Part shown: positions 12,883-25,130 of the stretch, piece after piece
Layout of the letters: each line of letters begins with the position of its first letter
Position numbering within the stretch: the stretch's first letter is position 1
Source of the DNA: Gymnopus androsaceus JB14
Lineage: Eukaryota; Basidiomycota; Agaricomycetes; Agaricales; Omphalotaceae
DNA length: 64,000 nt
Direction of reading: 5' to 3'
NCBI GenBank assembly: GCA_009733575.1
Contig: ML769660.1
Location: 16,542 to 80,541, forward strand
Position numbers and translations under genes: made by a program
Notes under the pieces: generated by a model
The model's database searches: none
The model's input: only the letters and a program-made list of their open reading frames with translations
Told to the model about the DNA's origin: nothing

Positions 12883-13615
12883 TTGGAAAGCGGGAGATGG
12901 AAGTGAAGAATGAGTTGATGGTTGCTCTAATACTAAGAGGCTGTTCGAACGCGCTCATCAAGCGCTCATGCCGGTTTCACATATATATAGTTCTCCGGAG
13001 GAGCGTGGCATCAAGCCTGTGTGTGGTTATCGTTGGAGCCTCGACTACAATAGTGATGGTCGGGAGCAAGTCGGGAATCGATTCTTGGATAAACAAGTCT
13101 TAATTATGTACGCGTTTGATTCATGTATCCTTCTTGGTTTTCAGTCTCCGACGAACGCGACTTCGTACACGTCGTTATTACCAACGGTGACTACCCATCT
13201 ACTCGACAACCCTCCTCAATACGCGCTCTACCAGGATTTGCCCCGGCGCTGGCTTCGAGCCAAGTATCGTGGATGGTTTACCGGTCGCAGGTTGGCGGAG
13301 AGAAAGTCAGTTCGGCAATCCCATTTTCCTGCCCATCCACTCTCTCCTACACGCGACAGCTCTGCTCATATGCACAGGCCCAAAAAGAACAAGACGGCGA
13401 AAAGTTGCTTCAAAAGGAGTAGGCTACAAGATCTAGAGTCGAATTCAGTCTCTGAACAGTGTTCTGATGTCGCCGACGATAATAAAGCACAGCGTCCCAA
13501 TGCTTTACGATGAGCTATAGACGGAAGCTTCGACAAACAAGCTCGGCGTGTTAGTGTTTGGATAGAGTACAATCCGTGTCTACAGTGTGTATACAGTTGC
13601 TATTCGATTTGCTTC
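12883..13615. other. Spacer between sec9 and sdh3 with an unassigned ORF
   Basis: A 181-codon plus-strand frame (12968-13513) has a basic C-terminal part (RPKKNKTAKSCFKRSR) but no domain I recognise. Other frames overlap it heavily. I list it as possible but unsupported. Confidence 0.3.
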
Positions 13616-14382
13616 TTATTGGAACACTGCCAAATAAACGGTGGAGATTGCGGTGGCTCCAATGACGGCGTAGCCACTCGAATAAGCTCCCTTCACGGTC
13701 ATGACTACAAGAAGATAATGAGTAAGAGCAAAATAGATGGATAAAAATCGAGACGTACATTTTCCCATATCCCAAGCCAAATGTCTCAGACCGTTGAAAG
13801 AATGGAAAGTAAAAGGAAGAGCCAGAATGAACTTTCCGGCGTATTTGACAGCGTCAGGCAAGCCCGCAACAGTTTCGATGACATTTGCGCTGCTGAATGT
13901 GCCAGGAGCTACGAGATAAGCTAAAGAGAAACCGTAGAGCACTAGATAGAGAATTCATGGTTCAACCTCTGAGCTAGGACAAGAAATTCCAGTCACGCTT
14001 ACAGACGCTGAGTGCTACACCGGTGACACGATTAAAGATTGAACCAATCCATGTAAGCTGAGGTTGGTAGATGGTAAAATGTGGGCTGGATGGTCGTTGC
14101 AAACGCTGCGTGTTCAGGATTGTCATTCCATCTTCAGGTTTGAGCGATTTGGTCTGAACAGAGCTAAAGAAAAATAGTTAGATTACAGTAATGACTAGAA
14201 TTATACTTTGAAAACGTACCGCTTTCCAATACTAGAGCGAATACTGTTCTTCAGAACATGATTTCTGGCTAGAGATGACTGTTAATTTTGCTGAATTGAG
14301 AACTGAAGCACAAGAGACTACCTGGTGTGAAGGCAGCTCGTCTCAAAGACGGTCCCAGACCGAGGGCACGGGTAGAGAGCAT
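13616..14382 (-). CDS. sdh3: Succinate dehydrogenase cytochrome b subunit (SDH3)
   Basis: Membrane-anchor subunit of mitochondrial complex II, which holds heme b and forms the ubiquinone site with SDH4. Five exons (14382-14322, 14268-14220, 14163-14003, 13941-13759, 13704-13616) give an unbroken 180-residue protein, the usual length. The N-terminus is basic and Ser-rich (LSTRALGLGPSLRRAAF), fitting a mitochondrial targeting peptide. Then come RPSSPHFTIYQPQLTWIGSI with the conserved SPH motif, HSFNGLRHLAWDMGK with the heme-ligand and quinone-site signature, and three hydrophobic spans. Small introns of 53-61 nt are clean. The start is chosen as the first ATG before the targeting peptide. Confidence 0.95.
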
Positions 14383-15463
14383 GATGGTTAGAAAGAGAGG
14401 CGGAAACTTCCGGGACCCGCATGCGGCGTTAATAGGCGCTTATTATTGTTGTTGCGCGCTTGTTTACGCTAAGTCCTCTTCTCCTAAAGCTTAAAGCCCA
14501 AATCGCTGCAGAAGAAGCCTCCTATCGTAAAGGCGAATCCGAAACAGTCAAACCTAGGTGCGGAAGCCAGCGTTAAGGAAGGCGCGAGAGAAGAGCATTG
14601 AGAGAAGCTTAGTTGTAGGAGGTTGAAAGAGGCCTAGCAAGCCGCCTCGACCCTCCAGCCCACTTTCAGGTTTCAACTTTGTTCTATCAGTCCTCCGCAC
14701 TCGCAATGTTCGGTGATGGGCATGCTATAGATGAAAATAGCCTGTTTGTCTTCGGACCCTTCTTTCATCTTTATTTAGTCAAAGCCTAGGAGAACCTTCA
14801 AGCCGTTGTCGGAAGGGATTTATTAAAGTTGGATTTTACTTTTGGTAGGCTGACTTCTGAATTCAGTTATTTATTTGTTAAATTTGGTGAGCTTTTGTCA
14901 TTGCGAATGAATTCTTATTCTTTTGATGGAAATCCTTCGTAGGGTTGAACCATTAACGACGAAGAGCCCGATGCGTTCCTTCTCTATTTCACGAGTCTTT
15001 AGATGTACCCACATAGGCGTTGATATCGAATGAAGGTTCCTCCAGTATCTATTTGGTTAGGCTCACAGAATCGAACTTCACCCACTCGCAGATGCTATAG
15101 TATATTCTCAATAGCTTTAGCATGATGTTACTCCAAGAAATATGCGTAGGTGTCTAATATCAATGCTCGTGTTACTCTTTACTGATTTTTTGCAAGGGTA
15201 ATGGCGTCGGCAAGATAATATTTAGCTTGCAGACAATAGGTAGATAGAATGTGCGTATGGCGGCTATATGGCTTACCTTTTACAGTTGTATCAGTATGTG
15301 CTGGTAAGCCTTGAGCTGACGTCCTGGAAGTGCATAAATACGCGACACAGATGCTCACGAGGCGGAGGAGGACTAGCTAAGTACTGTACATATCTCCAAT
15401 CCGCGACCCACTGACATTCTTCTGAATAACTGATATAAAATAGAATGGAATACGGGAACAAAG
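14383..15463. other. sdh3 upstream region and R1 repeat copy
   Basis: No gene is supported. A copy of dispersed repeat R1 (aggcctagca...ccactttca...ctatcag) lies at about 14631-14705; related copies are at 17548-17660 and 22098-22250. Confidence 0.45.
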
Positions 15464-16066
15464 AAATCTGAAGGACATCTTGGACTATGGTTCTCTTTCT
15501 GTTGGCCAGACTGCGCATGACATGGATTACACTGAAGCTTTCCTCTAATGCAACGACATCTTGCGATTAGCTCGGATTTTATATCAAGCTCATTGCCGAT
15601 TTCTCTATGCAGTTGAGTCCGCGCTATGATTCGCCAACATCCAGCCAACATCCTTCAAAAAGCTTGGAAACGTGGACCACCAGCCTTCGACATTTGGTAT
15701 GTGAATTCCGTTCTGTCATCGGAAGAATCGCGATGGAATATCTGCCGATTGTTCACGCTGCAGCTTGCAGCTTATCCATTCAGTTGCCCACCACTGTGGG
15801 GCTATATAGACCGAGTGACATTCAAGTTCTGCGCTAACAAAATAAAAACGGAATGAAAGGTGAGATTGAAAGACATCTTGAACTTGGGTATGGTTCTCTT
15901 TCTATTGGGTTAGACCGCGCATGACTAGTTCGACTGCAACGTAGTCCAATGACATCTTGCGACTGGCTCGGATATTATTTTATGCTCAATTTCACTATCG
16001 ATATTCTATGCAGCTAGTTCCGCGTCATGATTTACTAACATCCAGCCAATAATCCAAAAGCTTGGA
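15464..16066. repeat. Direct duplication of about 205 bp upstream of the lectin
   Basis: Copy 1 (about 15464-15668) and copy 2 (about 15862-16066) share, in the same order, 'gacatctt', 'atggttctctttct', 'gcgcatgac', 'gacatcttgcga', 'tctatgcag', 'acatccagcca' and 'aaaagcttgga'. They lie 398 bp apart. The duplication probably covers old lectin promoter sequence. Confidence 0.65.
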
Positions 16067-16213
16067 TGCATGCTGTCACTCATTGTGTCCCATCGGCCTT
16101 GAAAGTATTCCGAGTCGTACATCCATTCGAACATACAGCCGAAAAGTTCAACGTCCATGACTAGAGGAATGTTAAGTCGCACTCAACGATGTTATTGGTA
16201 GGCCAAATCGTGC

Positions 16214-16219
16214 TATAAA
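16214..16219 (+). promoter_or_regulatory. TATA box of the lectin gene
   Basis: TATAAA in 'gctataaaaagggaatcg', 76 bp before the lectin ATG at 16290, a usual distance for a fungal core promoter. Confidence 0.65.
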
Positions 16220-16289
16220 AAGGGAATCGTTCGAGCTCTGAACTATCACTCGTCTCGAACTCAAAACATCACCTCGGATACTTACAGTC

Positions 16290-17308
16290 ATGCCCAACAA
16301 CAACGGTATCGCAGTACTACAGTTGAACTTCGGTTTGTCAAATTTCTAAATCAGCAGTCGATCATTATTGAGAATATAAAAAATTCCATAGGAAGTCGAC
16401 TCTATTTCCAGCAGTCTGACAACAAAATATATGAGCTCTGCTGGGATGGGAAGGACGGCGACCAGTGGTACAGAGGCGGCGACGGCGGCGACGCCATTTG
16501 CACTGCACGCCCCGACACTCCCATTGCTGTGACTAAAATCGATACATTCAATGGAATCATACCTGGCGACCAGATAATACACCTCTACTATGTCGGTACG
16601 GACGATTACGTCAAGGAGCACGTCTTCAAAGATGGCAAGTGGGCGCCGGGGGCCAACCTTGAGTCTGCCAGCGTCCCCCAGGGCACCAGCCTTGCAGCTG
16701 TAGGATGGGGCTTGGATTTACCGAATATTCGGGTCTATTACCAGGGTTATGGCGGTACCGTGCAGGAGTTGGTGAGCACCAACGGGAATTGGTCCAAAGG
16801 CACCTCGTTCTCTGGTGCCCACATGGACACGCCGCTTGCGGCGGTGCACTCGAACCCAAACACAGATACCAAGGATTTCACGCTCCATCTCTTTTTCTAC
16901 AACACTGACAACACCGAGATCATTGACAACGTGTACATGTGGGCCCCGAGCTGGTCACGTAGTACAGTCCTGCACAGTCAGGACTTGAAGCATGGCGGCG
17001 GACTCGCAGCTATTCTTTGGGGTTCAGCATCTGCCTACAACATGAGATTGTATTTCCCCTTCAACGATTTGGTAACCAAGGGGAATGTTGTGGAATTGGC
17101 TTATGACACTCCACCGGGGGCATGGTCTCATACATCGGCATACCTAAAGAACACGTTTACCTCTAGTACCAGTCCGTTGACGGCACGGGTATACAAAAAT
17201 GACAAGGGCACTAATATATCAGTATTCATGAAGGATGGGGAGAAGATTATTAAAGAGATGTATTATGTGTCGCCGGGCTGGGGGCCTGTGCGCGAGATTA
17301 ATTGGTGA
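16290..17308 (+). CDS. Fucose-specific lectin, Aleuria aurantia lectin-like
   Basis: A 319-residue lectin in two exons (16290-16332 and 16392-17308), close to the 312 residues of the Aleuria lectin. It reads as a six-bladed propeller, with blade motifs such as RLYFQQSDNKIYELCWDG, IRVYYQG...VQEL, HLFFY...IIDN and MRLYFPFN...VVELAYD, each with the aromatic and Glu/Arg residues that line fucose sites. There is no signal peptide, as is normal for these cytosolic or unconventionally released lectins. Fungal members bind L-fucosylated glycans and are thought to act in defence against grazers or in recognition. It has its own TATA box. A shortened pseudogene copy lies at 23311-23692. Confidence 0.92.
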
Positions 17309-18325
17309 TGCTCAGATGGAGGCACCGTGGCGAACTGGGTTTCTGTTTCCTGCAAAATCTATGTATTTCCTTCTCTTCATTCTAGTTTCAACAACTGCTT
17401 TTGACTTAGCGCTTCGCATACTCAAATACTCTTTTCATTCTCCTCATTCCAGCTTCAACAGCTGCTCATGACTTGGCTTCGTCTAAGTAATATTGATGTA
17501 TGTCATTGTAAATTCTTAAAACATTATTTTCGTTTTGAAATTATCACCAGGCCTAACAAGGCCCCTCGATTCTCCAACCACCTTCACCTTCGGCCTATCG
17601 GGTCGTCTTTTTCGATGTCGATACCAGTGTCGATATTTCCTGCTCAAACGCAGATTGCGAAAAGGATGTCACAGAGTGTTGGCATAGATGTTGGGATTCC
17701 GTAGAGGCGAGATTCGACTTCGACACCGATGGCTGCTGGTGGTGGTGCTAAGCCGGCTATGGCGAGTACACTGGTACCCAGCGCCGTAGCCTGACCTTCC
17801 AACTGCAACTGCAATTCTAATACTAATATCAATGCCGTCTCGGGATCGAACAACAACTTACCCGCTCATACACCTCATCGAAAACTAAGTCCTAGTCCGA
17901 AACGTGTTGTGTTGGGTCCGTCAGCGTTGGTCGTTCCAGTGTCGAAAGAGGTATCGCCACGCTTGCTGGGTTTGTTGGGAAGCTTAGCAATGTCAGACCA
18001 GGACATTCGCACTCAATTTCGATCTCAATTCCGAATAGTTCTTTGTTCAGTGGGTTGCTTTGATCGCATTGGGTGGCTTGACTTCAACTTGAATTGAAGG
18101 TTGTACCATCGTACACCTCTACGGCCTTTTGATCCTCTCAGATTCCTTTATTACGTGTTCGTACGCGACGGAATGACTAATTAGTACAGATCTTTCTCCA
18201 GTATATCAATCGATCTAGGTCCTCTGACTGCCATACCAATCTGATACCTTCCCCTCTCCGTTGCCAGTCCAGCTCCCCATTCCCAAGTCAGTGCAACACC
18301 AACGAAGTATCATTCGAGTCTCCGC
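17309..18325. repeat. Lectin-kinase spacer with R1 and R2 repeat copies
   Basis: R1 at about 17548-17660 matches 22098-22250, including 'atgtcgataccagtgtcgat' and 'cagattgcgaaaagg'-type blocks. R2 at about 17880-18010 matches 1-165 and 25850-26030 through 'cctagtccgaaac' and 'gttgtgttgggt'. No gene is supported. Confidence 0.5.
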
Positions 18326-21300
18326 TCAAATCTGTAGTGACTGGACTTGTACCCCCGAACCAGATGGCGGTAGCTCAAGTACCGGCTGCTTCAAAGCCTC
18401 ATAAACTTCCCTCGCCGTTGGACGAGCCTTAGGGTCCAGTGCCCAGCACTGGGTCGCAAGATCCCAAATCGAATCCGGACACCAAATGTTCTCTAGCCTC
18501 CAAGGTCGTTCACCATTCAATATACCAAAAAGCACTGCAGCATCACTCTTCTTGTCGTGGAAGGGGTGTTGTAATGTTAGAATCTACGATGGGAGGTATT
18601 TAGATTGGATGTTAACAAGTTGCAAACAGTGAAGAGTATGGAATGAATACTAACCTCGATGATAGAGCAACCAAACGAATATATATCGCTCGAAGGGTGT
18701 TCATTTACTATTACAACCTCCTTGACATTAAAGCGTTCCGGTGCCATCCACCGTATTGAACTACGGACTTTCGAGAGAGGATGTGTATCGTAAATCGACA
18801 TATCGGAATCAAGTAGAGCCGGGAATGGCACATTTGGCTTGCTCTTTTCGACTGTCGTGCTAGCTGAACTTGCAGCTCCACCAACCCTGTCGCCAGTTAA
18901 AGTAGTAGCTGATTCATCGGCGTACCAAGTCGCTAAACCAAAGTCTGCAATGCAGCAGTGAAGGTCATCAGTGACGAGGACATTTGCCTGGTGGATTGTC
19001 AGATGGATTATTTTTGTAAAAAATTGAAATGGGTACTTACGCCTCGAATATCACCGTGTATGATTGGAGGGTCCTTTGAATGAAGATAGACCAGGCCTGC
19101 AGCAATATCTAATAGCTAACATACTCCTCAGACGACACTGATCCGTAAAACGATTAACACTCACCACCGCAAGCCGACTATGAGAAGGATTTTTCTTGAG
19201 ATAGGTAATAACATCACCATTGTCCATCCAAGGTGCGATGAAACAAAAAGCGGGAGCAAAAGTGGTTTGATTTACACCAAGGAGAGGAAGTATATTCGGA
19301 TGACGAAGTTGTCGCCATATTAGTGTTTCGTGACAAAAATTCTGATGCCAGTTTTTGAGCCAGCACGCTGTGAAGTTTGAAGTTTGAATATACCTTGAAA
19401 ATTCTCGTTCGCGTATCTGCATCTTCAGGAATGACCCTGATAACCTTCAGACAGACTGCCTGGTTATTTTCATCAATTCCACGAAAAATGTTCTGTGAAT
19501 AGCAAGTCAATTAAAACACATTATAAACCTCGTTCAATGTTACACTCACCGCGAAGCCACCACCTCTTATTGGTCGATCATGGGGTTTAACATTTTCGAT
19601 GATCAAGGAAGACAGCAGAATCTGATATTTCAGCGATAGCTGCTCAAGAACTTGTAGACACCTCGCAGAATATATTCCTCTTTTTGACTCTGTCGCAGAG
19701 TCAAGAATACCTGAACGTGCGACCTTATCTAGTTCCTAAAGACCAGTAATCAGCTACAGATGCTCAATAGTTTTAACACTGATTCAATACTTACCGACTG
19801 TAAAAGATTCATCAGTTGCTGCACCACATTCTTGTCCACCAAGTCCTCCATCCAGTGCAAATTTGTGGTGTATTGATTATCTAAAATAATGTGTCGGATT
19901 TTTGCAAGTGCGTCCTCTTTTTGGTATGGCGGTAAATCTGATTGATACAATTCATATGCAATGGTAAAATATGCTCCGGAAATTTAAATAATATTTGACA
20001 AACCTTCATTCAGAAGATGGAGCTCTTGGCGGATTTGATACTCAGGACCAGGTGTGCTGTATGGTGGCAGAGTATCTGTCAATGACTCAGAGACCAGTGG
20101 TTCCTGCATTTGCAGATCAACTGGTACTCCAGACGTTGAAGGAGAATCAAGGTGCTCCCTAGAGGCTTGCCGAGAACTGGTTGGCATCTCGTTAGTATTA
20201 GAGGACTCGGACTCGGAAGACATTTGGTTTGGTTCCACAGGAATATCAAAGCAAGCAACCGTGTGACCTGATACTTCAAATTCAAAAGAAGTAAGCTTAA
20301 GTATTATCTTTGAGGAACATTCAAACCACGTACACTGATATTTTATAAGATCGAGTTTTCCACTGATGCGTCGAATTAGCTCTTCATCATCGGGCATTTG
20401 TTCTTCATCCTAGTATACAAAACATATGACTTATGAGGATCATGCTTCAGCGTAAAAGTGATACTTACATCTTGAATCACAGATATCCAATCATCGTCAT
20501 GAGTAATTGCGACGTCCACGTCATTATTCTATAGTCAGAATTGAAAAACCGTTTGCGAGACTGCGTCTCTATAAAGTATGAAACATACTGTTCTCAAAAT
20601 CCATTTGTTAACTACTTCCGAAGGATGGTATTCCTGAACCATTTTTAGTGCTAAAAATTATAGATAGTGGTGGCATACCTCATATTCCACAATATTCCTT
20701 TCTGATCGGTTACGAGGTTCCTGCTCTTTACTAGATGGAGATGAGCCTCGAGCAATATATGACTGCAACAACTGCCATAATCCCAACAAGATTGAGGAAT
20801 TATTTGTCCACTGGGGCAATAGCTCATTTGCATCGAGTTGAAGGATGTTTTCCACCTCGGCACCAAGTTTGGAAGGAAGTCCAGGTGCTCGAATAGTAAC
20901 TTTGTAACCACGCAGGAAAACACATCCAGATTGTTCTCCCATTGAGTCGGCACCACTAGATGATGATGCAGATTCTGACTTTGTGAAGTGGTAGATTGGT
21001 AGAACTTCATTATTGCTGGGCCACTGAGGCTCAAACTGGAGCCAAACCCTTTCCGGATCAGCGTCGTAAAACGAGGCTACTCCCCAGGCGCGAGCTTTAT
21101 CACAACCGGTGACAAAATAAAGACCTTGCGTTCCACGCGCTAATCCAGGACCATTGGCATAGGTGAACCAGGTTTGTGCATGGTTTAAAGCATACTCGGA
21201 GAATCTAGATCTTTGCCGATGCTGTATCCTTTGTGCTCCTTCGGGTAGCACCAGTAAAGCACCTGTAGCAGCTGTTGATGTAAATTGTAACCTTATTCCG

Positions 21301-21784
21301 CCTTCTGGTGGTACTTCTCTGTAATTCTATTGTGTGAGAAAAATGGTTGCAAGTCGCAAAGTTATGCGTACGGAATTCTGGATTGACCAGGAAGTATAGT
21401 TTTGTGAATATGCGCAGGATTGCTGGCAATATAAGACCCAGGATCATCATTGAGTGTATTAATGTCGCTCCGATTGATTCGGAGTTCTCTGAAACCTGGA
21501 GGTACACCTCCTGAGTTTAATTGGTCGTCGGCGGGAAGAGTTGCTGTAAAAAGGTAATCAAACCCTCCGAATTCATCCAGAATTCCGACGACACCCGGAA
21601 AAACACCTCCGGGTAGGTTCTCGTTAGCTTCCGGATTCCACAAAGGAAAGCCTCTCTTTTTCGGAAGGAGCAGCCGAACGTATAGTTCATGTTCATTGGA
21701 CGATACGGATCTATGTTGAATATTGGGACTAGACATTGAAGGGCTTCCACAGTAGCTGTTATTGTTGAAGACGCAGTCTACCAT
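18326..21784 (-). CDS. TKL-type protein kinase with large N-terminal region
   Basis: Twelve exons (21784-21372, 21318-20679, 20633-20589, 20528-20469, 20409-20004, 19937-19795, 19735-19550, 19492-19394, 19341-19165, 19115-19041, 18987-18655, 18583-18326) give 944 residues in one frame. The N-terminal 450 or so residues match a family common in agaricomycetes (LPADDQ...GVPPGF, VPPEGGIRLQF, ITHDDDWI) of unknown role. The kinase domain is complete: Gly loop RGGGFA, VCLKVIRV lysine, HPNILPLLGV, catalytic loop HGDIRGANVLV with HGD in place of HRD, DFGLA, WMAPERF, SDIYSFGCSI and a final CWALDPKARPTAREV. It is probably active. An exon at 21958-21866 encodes a signal-peptide-like start (MRFHCATVLIFSHFVLSF). 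It splices in frame only if the T6 run near 21807 is one base too long. Confidence 0.88.
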
Positions 21785-23310
21785 GCTAAAATGAGAGGCA
21801 TCAGGAAAAAATATCCTGTAGGGAAAGTTGATTCAGCCATGCGCAGTTTGTTGCTGACGACTTACCCAGTTAACAAAGGGATTGGCATGATGGAGATGAG
21901 AGCCAAAAGAAAGAACAAAGTGTGAGAAAATCAACACTGTGGCGCAATGGAATCGCATTATGTGGTGTTAATATAGCTTTTTGGGGCGTGCTTGTTTACG
22001 CTTCCATGTGCAGTACAGCCGTGGTTGGGTAGGATTTGGGGTTAAGGTACTTTGTACTTGGTTTTATGTGCACTTGGTTGAGTCATGGAGCTACTAGAGG
22101 AGGCCTAGCAGTCCCCCTCTGTGACCCTCTAGCCACCCCACTTTCAACTTTAATTTGGCCTATCAGCGGGATTCGGTACTCCATCAAAGTCTTCTTCGGC
22201 ACAGATACCAATGTCAATGTTCCCTGCTAGAACACAGATTGCAAGAATTCAAGAGAGGAAGGACCAGGCCGCGGTCCTATTAGTATTATGTGCCCCATTA
22301 CATGCACACCTATCGCTCGTCCAAGACTCCCTCCGGACATGTGTAGTACTATGGTTGTTCGGGATATGCTGGGACCGGGATATGCTGAATTTTGGAAAAT
22401 CACTCAATCTACACCATTCCCGCTTTTGAGTGCCGACCAGGATTATTTTACAAGTTTATTAGATAGTATTTATTAATCCTAGATACTTTTCAAGACTGAT
22501 ATTTGAGGGTAGGAGGTATAGTAAATGCAACATCGAAATCATTGACCTCCATACCCCATCAAAGTTTAAGGAACACTATATATATGAATAGCAAGTGTCA
22601 AGCTGCACTGCTCCAGCCAGAATATATAATGGCAAGATCTTAAATCCAAGTTTTCTAAGGAAAATGGAAGAATAGCATATTGCGCAAACAAAAGACTCAT
22701 TATTTGCCTCTAAGGTTTTTGGCGCGCATCAAAAATCAGCATATCCTGGTTTTTGCTCGGGAGATGGCCGATGCAACGAGGAAATTCAAGAAAAATCTAA
22801 TAATCTTATTTTGAGGGTTTTACAGTCTTTCACTGTTCCTTGGCACGGTCAAATCTTGTTTTGACAATTTTGAGGCAAATATTCCAGTTATTACTTATCT
22901 GAGCTGGTGGAAACTTTACTTTACATTGAAACAAATTTATGATTATTTTTCAGAGAGGAAGACTACCCTGTAGTCTCCTACAGTATGCAATTACTGGTGT
23001 GCCATCGACCGGTGTGTGTAAAAATCTTTAGAAATTAAACTTAGCGCCTGTCGTAATCTATTCAGTTTCAATACATTTGACCCTGTGCCAATGAGCGGTG
23101 GTGTATCAAGGACTGGTGAAAAACTGTAAAGGCCTACAAATCAAATGGCTTACTCAGATTTTTGATATCTACACTGGTTGTCCCGCAATGTGATGGTCAG
23201 CCTATCCTGAACAACCATAGTATCTGTAATGCATAACTTGGACTGTCAGACATGATACTTCCGGTTATGAGACCGTAACGCATAACATCTGTCAGACATA
23301 AGGTCATAAT
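21785..23310. other. Kinase 5' region, R1 repeat, otherwise empty
   Basis: 21866-21958 holds the candidate first kinase exon. 22098-22250 is the longest R1 repeat copy. The rest shows no gene. Confidence 0.45.
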
Positions 23311-23692
23311 GATACAGTAATATACCTCTACTATGTTGGTACAGACAATTACGTCAAGGAGCATGTCTTCAAAGATGGCAAGTGCGCACCGGGGGACAAC
23401 TTTTGGTCCACCAGTGTCCCCGAGGGCGCCAGCCTTGCAGCTGTAGGATGGGACTTGGATTCGCCGCACATTCGGGTCTATTACCAGAGTACCGTGCAGG
23501 AATTGGTGTGCACCAACGCGAGCTCATTCTCTGGTGCCCATATGGACATGCCGCTTGCAGTGGTGCGCTTGAACCCAAACACAGATACCACGGATTTCAC
23601 GCTCGGTCTCTTTTTCTACAGCACTGACAACACCAAGATCATTGACAACAGATGGGGTCCCAATGCCACAAGCTGGTCAAGTAGTTCAGTCC
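23311..23692 (+). pseudogene. Truncated fucose-lectin copy
   Basis: Aligns to lectin positions of about 16565-16975 (YLYYVGTDNYVKEHVFKDG through IIDN...WSSSSVLN). Two in-frame losses (GYGG after YYQ, and the NWSKGT stretch) leave the frame open, but the N-terminal blade and the C-terminal half are missing. Similarity stops near 23692, 80 bp before a foldback element. It may be transcribed, but it cannot form the full propeller. Confidence 0.85.
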
Positions 23693-23772
23693 TGAATGTG
23701 AAATGGTTCCCAGTTTCCTGCTATCTGTATCATGGCTCAGAACTGCTTGAATGTCATTTGTATTCCAGCATG

Positions 23773-24788
23773 CACACTGCCAATAATTATGCTTCAGCCT
23801 AGCTGAAGCATTTTGTGAAATAGATTCTTTCAATAGCTAAAGAAAATGTACTTTTTCGGAGTAGTATAGAAAATCAGTGTTTCATATGACTTATGAAAAA
23901 AATATATTTGTCACACCACCAATAATTATGCTTCAGCCTGGCTGAAGCATATTGGGAAATAAATTATTTCAATACCTGCATGAAATGCACTTTTTTGGAA
24001 AAACATGGAGGATAAATATTTCAATAGACTGATGAATAAATTAAATTCCAACCTTCTGAATTTAGAACTTTATACAGATGTGCAAAAGAAAAGTTTTCAA
24101 TTGGACTCTGGAAACAATAATTTCAATGTGGACTTGAAAGCCCTGCTTTCACAATAAGAGTGAAAGTAATTGTTTCAACAAACAATTCAATTTTCCACTG
24201 AAAGATTGCCTTTCGCTGTCCGGTTTGGCGGCGGCCCGGACCGGCCCGAGAATTGAAGTATTGTCTTTCAGGGACCAGCTGAAAGGTCCTTCGAAACAGT
24301 TACTTTCACTCTCATTGTGAAGTAAAAGCATTCAGTCTGCATTGAAACCATTCTTTTCAGAGCTCCATTAAAAAATATTCTTTCAGAAGTCTATCTAAAA
24401 TTAAAAATTCAGAGGGCCCAAATGTACTCGTAGGCGCCGAAAAAAACGGTCCGGAAAATACAGGTGGTCTGAATTGTTAAGGCTGGTTTGCGAGCAAACA
24501 AAGGTAACACAAAATTTTGAATGGGGGAGCATCTGTATCAATTGTATATCTATGCCCTGAACCTAAAAAACAGGGAGGTAAAGACTGTAAATTATGGAAC
24601 AGAGGCTAATTAACAAGGACGGGTTTATTTCCCGGACCGTTTTTTTCGGCGCCTATGAGTAATTCCTTCGTAAGATCGAAATATATATTTTATATACTTG
24701 TATGAAAAAATACATTTATCTTATGTACTGAAATAATTCATTTCTCACAGTGCTTCAGTCTGGCTGAAGTATAATCATTGGCAGTGTG
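23773..24788. mobile_element. Foldback MITE with palindromic ends
   Basis: Begins CACACTGCCAATAATTATGC and ends with the inverse of CACACTGCCAATGATTATAC. Just inside each end is a small hairpin (gcttcag...ctgaagc). Inner arms also pair, for example 'tgaaagtaattgtttc' near 24160 and 'gaaacagttactttca' near 24295. A second end-like sequence CACACCACCAATAATTATGC at 23912 suggests one copy inserted in another. There is no coding capacity. Confidence 0.65.
24427..24659. mobile_element. Small TIR MITE with TA duplication
   Basis: The ends CTCGTAGGCGCCGAAAAAAA and inverse CTCATAGGCGCCGAAAAAAA extend about 34 bp with few mismatches and are flanked by TA (24425-24426 and 24660-24661). The length is 233 bp. 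It interrupts the right arm of the 23773-24788 foldback element. Confidence 0.75.
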
Positions 24789-25130
24789 TGTACTATCTGA
24801 AGCTTGAAGTTTCTACACTTCCGAAACGATATTTTTTCAGACCGGGCCTGAAGTAATCAGCATCAGCTGATCTGAAAGCATAAATTTCCCAAGCCGGCCG
24901 AATTATTCCATTTCAGGTCAGCTGAAATGGTAGTTAAACAAATACTTCGGACGGCTTCGGTAATCTATATTTTCAATCCGGCTGATGCTGATTGCTCCAG
25001 ATCCTGTCCGAAAAATGTTGTTGTTTTGGACATTTGCAGAAAATTTAAACTTTCAATAGTATGTTGATAGTATGAATATATTTTCTTCTGAAGTTGTATG
25101 AAGCATTCATTTTCTACTCAGCATGCAAAA
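24789..25130. mobile_element. Fragment of a foldback MITE
   Basis: The block with 'ccggccga', 'attccatttcagg' and 'gctgaaatgg' matches the centre of the 58498-59063 element. Outer ends are not clear. Confidence 0.45.
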
